Part shown: positions 22,236 through 29,456 of the stretch, in pieces
How positions within the stretch are numbered: position 1 is the first letter of the stretch
Layout of the letters: the number at the start of each line of letters is the position of its first letter
From: Oppiella nova
Lineage: Eukaryota > Arthropoda > Arachnida > Sarcoptiformes > Oppiidae
Assembly (NCBI GenBank): GCA_905397405.1
Contig: CAJPVJ010000280.1
Span: 1 to 29,456 of the forward strand
Length of the DNA: 29,456 bases
Reading direction: 5' to 3'
Program-made: the position numbers and the translations under genes
Notes under the pieces: model-generated
What the model was told of the DNA's origin: nothing
Seen by the model: the letters and a program-made list of their open reading frames with translations, nothing else
Databases searched by the model: none

Positions 22236-22674
22236 ATGGGGAATAAAAGTCTGGCAAAAGTTGTCTCAATTGATTGGGTTGTTTGGTTGGAGTCTCTCTA
22301 CACCTGCGATACTAATTCGACAATTGCTTTGCACTGGTATTACAAGGCGTGCAATCGTATAGTCATTTCGCTAATACAACCGACACATACAAACAACGGG
22401 CCAAACAAATGGTGAAAATTTATTCCTCAACAATCTTCAGCCCATAGATATGTCGGTGGGACTCATGAGGTATGAAAACTTCGGGCGTAGAATACATTAA
22501 GCGCTGAAATATATTCAACTCATACATGAAGTTATTTATTGGTTTGGAAACAACATTGCAAATACTCCTATTGTATGTAATGACAGAATTGTATTCACGG
22601 ATTGCTTTCCAAAGCATAACTAATTTCTCAAGAGTTTTCTCAACTGTTTTCTCCTTTATGTTGTTATTATTTAA
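22236..22674. other. Two adjacent open frames on opposite strands, unknown
   Basis: On the + strand, ATG at 22236 opens 59 codons to TGA at 22413-22415 (starts MGNKSLAKVVSIDWVVWLES). On the - strand, a frame is open from 22674 to TAA at 22422-22420, with ATG at 22617 (MLWKAIREYNSVITYNRS, ends HESHRHIYGLKIVEE). Both are in a stretch less AT-rich than its surroundings. Neither resembles a family I know. They may be exons of a nested gene, remnants, or chance. Confidence 0.25.
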
Positions 22675-22901
22675 CTAACAATTTATTAAAAGTTATGTTC
22701 AAATAATGCAATCAAATAAACAATTGACTGAAACACAGAGTTTGAAAACTCAATTTTCTCTGTCTATGAATAAAACAAACTGAAATGTCTTTATACATGC
22801 TTTTTAGAAATATCCTGAATCTCAAAGTTAAACCATATTAACAGCCCATGAGAACAACGAATTTATAATCAAAAACTATTGACAGCAATGTTTTTAAGAC
22901 A

Positions 22902-22931
22902 GCATAGGAAAGGTAGGCATAGGAAAGGTAG
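22902..22931. repeat. Two tandem copies of a 15-base unit
   Basis: The unit GCATAGGAAAGGTAG occurs twice in perfect tandem and is followed by a partial echo, GCTCATAGG. Confidence 0.9.
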
Positions 22932-24001
22932 GCTCATAGGCGCAGGTGTTTCTCATTACATAGTATTAATCGAAGAATAAGGTAGGGATGTAATCAGTTA
23001 TATATATGAAGTTTTTTACAATATTTTAATAGTTTTCAGGGCAGAGACGACAACAAATGTCTTTTGAGAGGCATTACATACAACACCATAATCTAAACCT
23101 CAGGCGCTGATGATATGTCAAAAATTTGAACGGCCTTTCAATACAATAAAACGTATATTACATACAATAATAGCCATAATATTTCACTTATCCTTTATAT
23201 TTTTGCTCATTATTTGCATTAAATTAAAATAAATTAACAGATGATTAGTGTTTTAATCGATTTGATGCAAATTGTTTTGTGCCTTTTATGCACTAATAGC
23301 TCATATCAATAGACTATTGCACTCTACTCTCGATATTAAATAAATATTCAATAATTGATTAGTAATTTAGTATTACTATAATGATTGCCAGTAAGGAATC
23401 AATTACTCCAATGAATAATAGTTTCGGTTTTTTAGTTAACTTTTCACTGCACTTAAAAAAACTTTTTAAATGTTTTATAGCCATAGCTATGAGTCTTTTT
23501 AGAAATATATGAGAGTTGGTGTGGGAGACAGTCAGTCAGTCCTCTCAGTCCCCGTCTATCATAACATACAATCGTCTCCACACATATCGGCACAGAATTT
23601 CTCACTTCTCTACTGGAGACACAGAAACATAATTCTTATGTCTTTTATGTTTGTTTTTCACAAAAACCTAAAACTCATGAGAATTGTATTTAATTAATAA
23701 ATAGACAGCAAAACAACTTCTGAACTCTTGATGAGGAAATGAATATATTTTTCTGGTTTAATGCAAATTCGAAAGCAATTAAAATAAAATTAGCCACAAA
23801 TGGATATAAATCGATTTATAATGATAATTATTATTTAGCTATTGATAGGTAATCATTAAGGCATTGGGATATACAGTATCGCATGGAATGATGGGTTTGT
23901 GAGCTATAGTAGGGCTAAAAAACAACAGATGAGAAGTGATATAACATTAAACAGAAGTGTATATAATGTTTGCGTAAAGTTTTGGAGTTTGTAAATAATA
24001 G

Positions 24002-24027
24002 TCTCTCTCTCTCTCTCTCTCTCTCAT
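24002..24027. repeat. (TC)13 microsatellite
   Basis: This is a pure dinucleotide run in the gene-poor right part. Confidence 0.95.
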
Positions 24028-25399
24028 TGCTGGTTATATGATTACAATATCGCCTGAACTGTATATAAGAGCACTTCTAAGTGTTTGGCAGCAAAAGTAT
24101 GGAAAGGACTGCGAGTCAAAAGTCCGTTCAATCGATGTTTCAGTAAATTATGCGATGAGAAGAAATACCACAAAAAGGCAAACCAATTGGCAAACAGTTT
24201 TAAATTGCAAACACATTCTGAGACACGTTTTCAAATTACTATATCATATCATCTCTTAATTAGAGTTCATTTTTCTCTCTCAAAAATCTATTTCTCTTCA
24301 CTTCTCTCATTGCAAATACATTTCAATGTCATTATATTTAATAGTGGTTTAAAAATCACTTTCAAAACCTCCGGAATATTAGTCTATTTTGTGAACTCAT
24401 TTCCAAAACCATTGTCCCTATAGTTGTGGAAAACATTTTAATTTCACACAAAAATTGAGATTTCAGGTCAATATAGAGTTCATGTGTTTGGCGACGAGTG
24501 TTAACAGTAAGACATTTGAGTTCAACAAAAACAACAATAAGTCAAACACTTATTGAGAATAAGTACTGAACAAATAAATATTGAAATAAAATATGTTATA
24601 TTTATTATTCGAGTGAATCATTTGATGATCGCATTGCAAATGTCTATAGCATTAGATAGTATTAGTTACGGGGGAAAAATGCTGAATTTTTTAGAGGTAT
24701 TTAAATAACTACGAGAATAAGTGAAGTGAAGTTGACGTCCAATACATTCAATACATAACTTCATATATACTTTATATATACTTTTGAGACCCAATCATGA
24801 AGTGGAAGAAAAATGTTTTCATATAATTCTTAAGTCGAAAAAAGTTGATTGCCTTCAATGCCGTGATTTTTATCCAAAACTATTTTTTGTGTCGCAAAAG
24901 AAAGCTATCATAGGATATGTTGCACGACAGGTATATATAGTAATCATAAATACACACAATATATCGACAAAATATTTCATTATTACTATTATTTCAGCAG
25001 TTTTTATATGCAATTCCTATGCGTATATACAGTAGTTTATTGACTATTAAAGCGAAACGTTAAGCAAAAAAATGTAATAAATATTAGGAACAGAAATAAG
25101 TGTAGAGATTAAGAGGAAATCGAGAAAAAACTATCAAAAGTTGTGAGTTTTTTGTGGCGAATCGCCCACAAAAGACATGCAAACCATACATTTGTTCACT
25201 ACTTCTTAACAGTAGATAAAGAACAAGAATTTTGTCTCAAAAACGTCTCTCTCTTTCATTCAATGCTCTCATTATTTGACTCTCACTTCGACTCAAATAT
25301 ATGTTTGGTTTTCAGTCGTTTCGGCCAAATGTAAAATATTTTACGGCCACTCCTTTTGTCCACTCCTACTGCCAATTCTCACTTCAACTCAAACCTTAC

Positions 25400-25401
<2 letters not shown>

Positions 25402-25436
<35 letters not shown>
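25402..25436. repeat. (CT)17 microsatellite
   Basis: This 35-base run directly abuts the left arm of the 81-bp inverted repeat at 25437. Confidence 0.95.
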
Positions 25437-25441
<5 letters not shown>

Positions 25442-25882
25442 TTACTTTTCTTTCTCTCTTTCTTATACTAACAGAGGCTAACAGTCCTCTTATTATGTCG
25501 ACTGTTTGTTCCCTCATCTGTAAGACTAGCAGTCATTACAAAGCAAATACTCTTTACTCATACAGTATGTGACAATAAAATGCAAATCCCGGGCCAACCC
25601 TATCATCCTATTTGTCGGCGAAGTTTTGCCACTTCTCTCCAAAATAACAGTTTTTGCTTTTATTTTCATTTTCATTGTCAGACATTTCATTGTTGTATCG
25701 ATTTATGTCTTAAGTTATACCCAATAGATCCCTAACTCTATGTCATTGATAAATACATATGAGTTAAGAGTATTTGCTTTATAATGACTGGTAGTCTCCA
25801 TATGAGGGACCAAACAGTCGACATAATAAGAGGACTGTTAGCCTCTGTTAGTATAAGAAAGAGAGAAAGAAAAGTAAGATTT
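25437..25882. repeat. 81-bp inverted repeat with 284-bp spacer
   Basis: Arm 25437-25517 is the reverse complement of 25802-25882 with one mismatch (in GGGAACAAAC versus GGGACCAAAC). The left arm starts at the end of a CT tract; the right arm has none. The arms do not resemble those of the repeat at 19207-19979. Confidence 0.9.
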
Positions 25883-26326
25883 TAAAAGTGCCTCAAAATC
25901 TCATTTGAAGCCAAAATTAACAGTAAATAACAAAACTTATCCGCAATTCTCAACATTTTCGCCAAATTCTCGGCTTATTTTCAAGTATTCAAACAAAGTT
26001 AACAATTTTGACCGCATTTTCGCTTTAGTTTTGTCTAAATCCTCGTAAATCTTTGTTTAAAAATCTTCAAAACATGTGTCCCATAATGATTCCCACTCAC
26101 ACCCCAAGTGTTATATCAAAATTTAATATACTTTTTAAATATACTACAATCACGTTGTATACCCTCCATTCTCACTAAAGTCTCAATGATTATCAATTTT
26201 TTAGTAATCAACTATTGGTTCAAATATTTCATTTTTACCAATAAATATCTTAATTGTATCACATATTTTTGTACAATGATTGCAAATAAGAGATATCTTT
26301 AGAAATAGGACGAGAGAGAGAGAGAT

Positions 26327-27414
26327 TTAAGGGTAAGTTACAGTATTGCATTGTAGTGACCGGTGCTCAGCATTAACTCTATTGATTACATTCTGATCAT
26401 AGAAATTATTTGTGAGCGACTTTTATAAAGTTTTTCTAATTTGCACACAAAACTCATATTGAGAGCAATTGATGGCAAATGTGGTAAACAGTGACCAGAT
26501 CTGGCATTCTATAGATCATAAAAATCAGTGACTTATCTGTCACTCCTTAAGTAATTGTCAACACTTTCGCATTAATATCATAGTTTGGCACACAATGTAC
26601 TAAGACTTCCAATAGTTTTCAAATAGTTTTTGTATATAAACTTTTTTATTATTTTGTCACTTTTGCTTGTTTATCACCAGAATTGTGTAAATGTATGAAT
26701 ATTTATATAAATTGTCAAATTAATAACTTATTCTAAAAGTTATGTTAATAATGTATAAAACTCATAAATAAATACTTACAAAAAGTGTTAAGATTTTCAT
26801 CCATGAATCCGTTAATTCACTTTAATTGCCAATAAGTGTTTAAACAAAATGTCATAAAAACAAGCTATGATTTAATAACTTATTTAAAGGCAACTTAAAT
26901 GTTGTATAGCTTTGATGGTATAGAACAGAGAATCATTGGTTTCACAAACAACTCAATGAATATAAACATAAGTTATATAACAAACAAAATAAATAAAACT
27001 AAAAAACAAATGGCTTTTAAAGCGTATAATATTTATATATTATATTCAGTTATGATATTAAGTCTGGAGTTCTTGAGCCGACAAAACATACACAACACAT
27101 ACAAAGTAATGCAAAAGCATTTTAACTTAGTTTGGGATGAACTACCAGTGCTGTTGAGGAACTACACTCTCTCTGGCGAACTGGGAAGGCATGCATTGAA
27201 GACGACACTCCACTCTCACATCAATAGAGACATCACTGAAACCAACACTGGATTCAAGTTTGGGATACTTTTTGCCAACAGAATGCTATAACAAATGCAC
27301 TGCCGGTGCCTCTAGTTTATGCCCTTTTGCCACAACCCCGGTGTGTATGTGCTCTCAACTGGTTTATAAAGCCATTCCCTTTTGGTTTTAGAAACTCTAC
27401 AAAAACTTGTATTT
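26327..27414. repeat. Copy 1 of a 1.09-kb allelic-type duplication
   Basis: This copy aligns in the same orientation with 27416-28494, with an N at 27415 between them. Bases 26327-26895 match 27416-27975 with a handful of substitutions and a 9-base indel near 26510. Bases 27024-27414 match 28104-28494 exactly. The block between is the complement segment at 26897-27023. It looks like two haplotype contigs overlapping at a scaffold join. Confidence 0.9.
26897..27023. other. 127-base segment that is the plain complement of 27977-28103
   Basis: Column by column, every base pairs as A/T or G/C with copy 2 in the same left-to-right order (GTTGTATAGC versus CAACATATCG). The order is not reversed. 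The flanks are identical in both copies, apart from 26896 (T) versus 27976 (G). Confidence 0.95.
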
Positions 27415-27415
27415 N

Positions 27416-28494
27416 TTAAGGGTAAGTTACAGTATTGCATTGTAGTGACCGGTGCTCAGCATTAACTCTATTGATTACATTCTGATCATAGAAATTATTT
27501 GTGAGCGACTTTTATAAAGTTTTTCTAATTTGCACACAAAACACATATTGAGAGCAATTGATGGCAAATGTGGTAAACAGTGACCAGATCTGGCATTTTA
27601 AAAATCAGTGACTTATCTGTCACTCCTTAAGTAATTGTCAACACTTTCGCATTAATATCATAGTTTGACACACAATGTACTAAGACTTTCAATAGTTTTC
27701 AAATAGTTTTTGTATATAAACTTTTTTATTATTTTGTCCCTTTTGCTTGTTTATCACCAGAATTGTGTAAATGTATGTATATTTATATAAATTGTCAAAT
27801 TAATAACTTATTCTAAAAGTTAAGTTAATAATGTATAAAACTCATAAATAAATACTTACAAAAAGTGTTAAGATTTTCATCCATGAATCCGTTAATTGAC
27901 TTTAATTGCCAATAAGTGTTTAAACAAAATGTCATAAAAACAAGCTATGATTTAATAACTTATTTAAAGGCAACTGTTTACAACATATCGAAACTACCAT
28001 ATCTTGTCTCTTAGTAACCAAAGTGTTTGTTGAGTTACTTATATTTGTATTCAATATATTGTTTGTTTTATTTATTTTGATTTTTTGTTTACCGAAAATT
28101 TCGGTATAATATTTATATATTATATTCAGTTATGATATTAAGTCTGGAGTTCTTGAGCCGACAAAACATACACAACACATACAAAGTAATGCAAAAGCAT
28201 TTTAACTTAGTTTGGGATGAACTACCAGTGCTGTTGAGGAACTACACTCTCTCTGGCGAACTGGGAAGGCATGCATTGAAGACGACACTCCACTCTCACA
28301 TCAATAGAGACATCACTGAAACCAACACTGGATTCAAGTTTGGGATACTTTTTGCCAACAGAATGCTATAACAAATGCACTGCCGGTGCCTCTAGTTTAT
28401 GCCCTTTTGCCACAACCCCGGTGTGTATGTGCTCTCAACTGGTTTATAAAGCCATTCCCTTTTGGTTTTAGAAACTCTACAAAAACTTGTATTT
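27416..28494. repeat. Copy 2 of the 1.09-kb duplication
   Basis: This copy starts right after the N at 27415 and ends where copy 1 was cut off (ACTTGTATTT), continuing into unique sequence. An open frame from 28081 (first ATG 28132) to 28371 is shared with copy 1, starts MILSLEFLSRQNIHNTYK, and is unrecognised. Confidence 0.9.
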
Positions 28495-28564
28495 CGAGAA
28501 TTTCGTATACGACTGCCCCCTCTCTCCGGTCCCAAACTTTCAAACTTCTCAATTCCCTCACCCG

Positions 28565-28590
28565 TCTCTCTCTCTCTCTCTCTCTCTCTC
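28565..28590. repeat. (TC)13 microsatellite
   Basis: This is a pure dinucleotide run just right of the duplicated block. Confidence 0.95.
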
Positions 28591-29456
28591 GCAAAGTTAA
28601 GGCATAATAGAGTATAAGTTTTAGCCGAGAGTTGAGTTGAATATTTGAAAACAGATTCCTCTTTTGGCAAACAAGTCGTGAATGCATTTTAATATACAAT
28701 TATTTTTATAGTATTTTCTCGTTTCACATCATATTTTGTTTTTTGACTACAACTCCAATAACACTACCATTTGAGCCAATTATTGCATTCGACACACAAT
28801 TATTACCTTTTGATGGCATTATGTGTTCATTACATAAGAATAACATTTAAATTACTTGACTGTTAATAATAGTATTTTGGACACGTTGCTCAGCATGGGA
28901 ATTGTGATTATTTCAATAATTTTATAATTTGATGTCATAGTAATGAAAACGGTTTGTAAAAGCTAGTAATTTAAGATTCGTTTTATTTGTATTCAATTAA
29001 AACATAAAAATTCTAAAAATACACTCTTAATTCAATGGTCCCATAATTTAATGTTAATATTAATTAATGGTACAATTATCTGTCTTAAATTAAAATATTC
29101 ATTAAGAAACTTATAATTTTTTTTGAATTAACTTATAACAAATATTAACAAATAACTATGACTAGCTAGTAGTTTTAGAGTAGTATGATCCTAATTTATA
29201 ATGAAAAATTAATATTAAAAATATTGAAAACATTTAACTACACGTGGAAAGGTCAGGGCGATTCAATATACCACTATATTTTCTTATCGGAATCGCTATC
29301 TATTTTATACAATTATTTTCTTATATGCCATAAAATATTAGAATAATTGAATTACAAGTTATATTCAATTGTAAAGAATAATAAAATAAATATATTCTCA
29401 AAAACTGGTCACAAATAAAACCATAAACTCATCTCAAAGTGAATGTAAGAAACTTT

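Larger units (their letters stand above)
18338..29456. other. 11 kb without a convincing gene (probable ci upstream/5' intron DNA)
   Basis: The stretch is AT-rich, with CT/GA tracts, two large inverted repeats, short open frames and the allelic duplication at 26327-28494. No conserved family is recognisable on either strand. Because ci exon 1 begins at an acceptor (18338), part of this stretch is probably an intron leading to an unseen noncoding first exon. POU-type octamers ATGCAAAT occur near 20139 and 25581, but this is weak evidence. Confidence 0.5.

Noticed and set aside
24085-24423. 112-codon + strand frame
   Set aside because: It has no ATG start, a noncoding-like second half, and lies next to a microsatellite. 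No family is recognised.
26899-27291. 130-codon open frame in copy 1 of the duplicated block
   Set aside because: Its first third lies in the complement segment, which may not exist in the organism. The rest (28132-28371 in copy 2) has no family match or promoter, so it is not called as a gene.
26896-28104. Heterozygous inversion or unrelated indel alleles
   Set aside because: An inversion would give a reverse complement. Column-by-column reading shows a same-direction complement, so neither explanation fits.
28397-28699. 100-codon - strand frame as a ci first coding exon
   Set aside because: The frame runs through a CT/GA microsatellite (RERERE), has no Gli similarity, and exon 1 with MDPHF already supplies a start with an in-frame stop before it.

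Overview
The window looks like an AT-rich arthropod nuclear genome, most likely a mite. Genes are split by short introns (about 60-220 bp) plus a few multi-kilobase ones, conserved animal genes are present, and there are no bacterial features. The animal assignment is firm. The mite assignment is an inference from compactness and composition, not proven by any one feature.

Left part (1-5700, all + strand): the C-terminal half of a catalase gene (46-1120), an orphan Arg/Ser-rich terminal exon (1662-1860), a small TATA-promoter gene of unknown function (2826-3101), and a four-exon gene for a secreted or membrane-tethered protein (4475-5558). The last gene was assembled here from four exons that all join in phase 0.

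Middle (6536-18337, - strand): one large gene, the arthropod Gli-family Hedgehog effector cubitus interruptus (ci). Ten coding exons from an ATG at 18178 to a stop at 6616 give a protein of about 1479 residues. It carries a degenerate N-terminal repressor region, the SUFU-binding SYGHL motif, five C2H2 zinc fingers, the SYDPIS/RRSS phosphorylation region, a VQYLNEK motif, a Q-rich activation region and the conserved Gli C-terminus. The 5' untranslated exon carries a short upstream ORF.

Right part (18338-29456): no convincing gene. It is probably ci upstream or 5' intronic DNA, AT-rich, with many (CT)n/(GA)n tracts and two large inverted repeats (121 bp perfect, 81 bp with one mismatch).

The most striking non-gene signal is a set of duplications that appear to come from the assembly. 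A 129-bp direct repeat abuts an N in catalase, a 127-bp tandem repeat breaks the ci reading frame, and a 1.09-kb allelic overlap abuts a second N. Inside that overlap, 127 consecutive bases of one copy are the plain complement, not the reverse complement, of the other copy. Removing the first two duplications restores both reading frames exactly. I found no credible new defence, mobile or toxin system.
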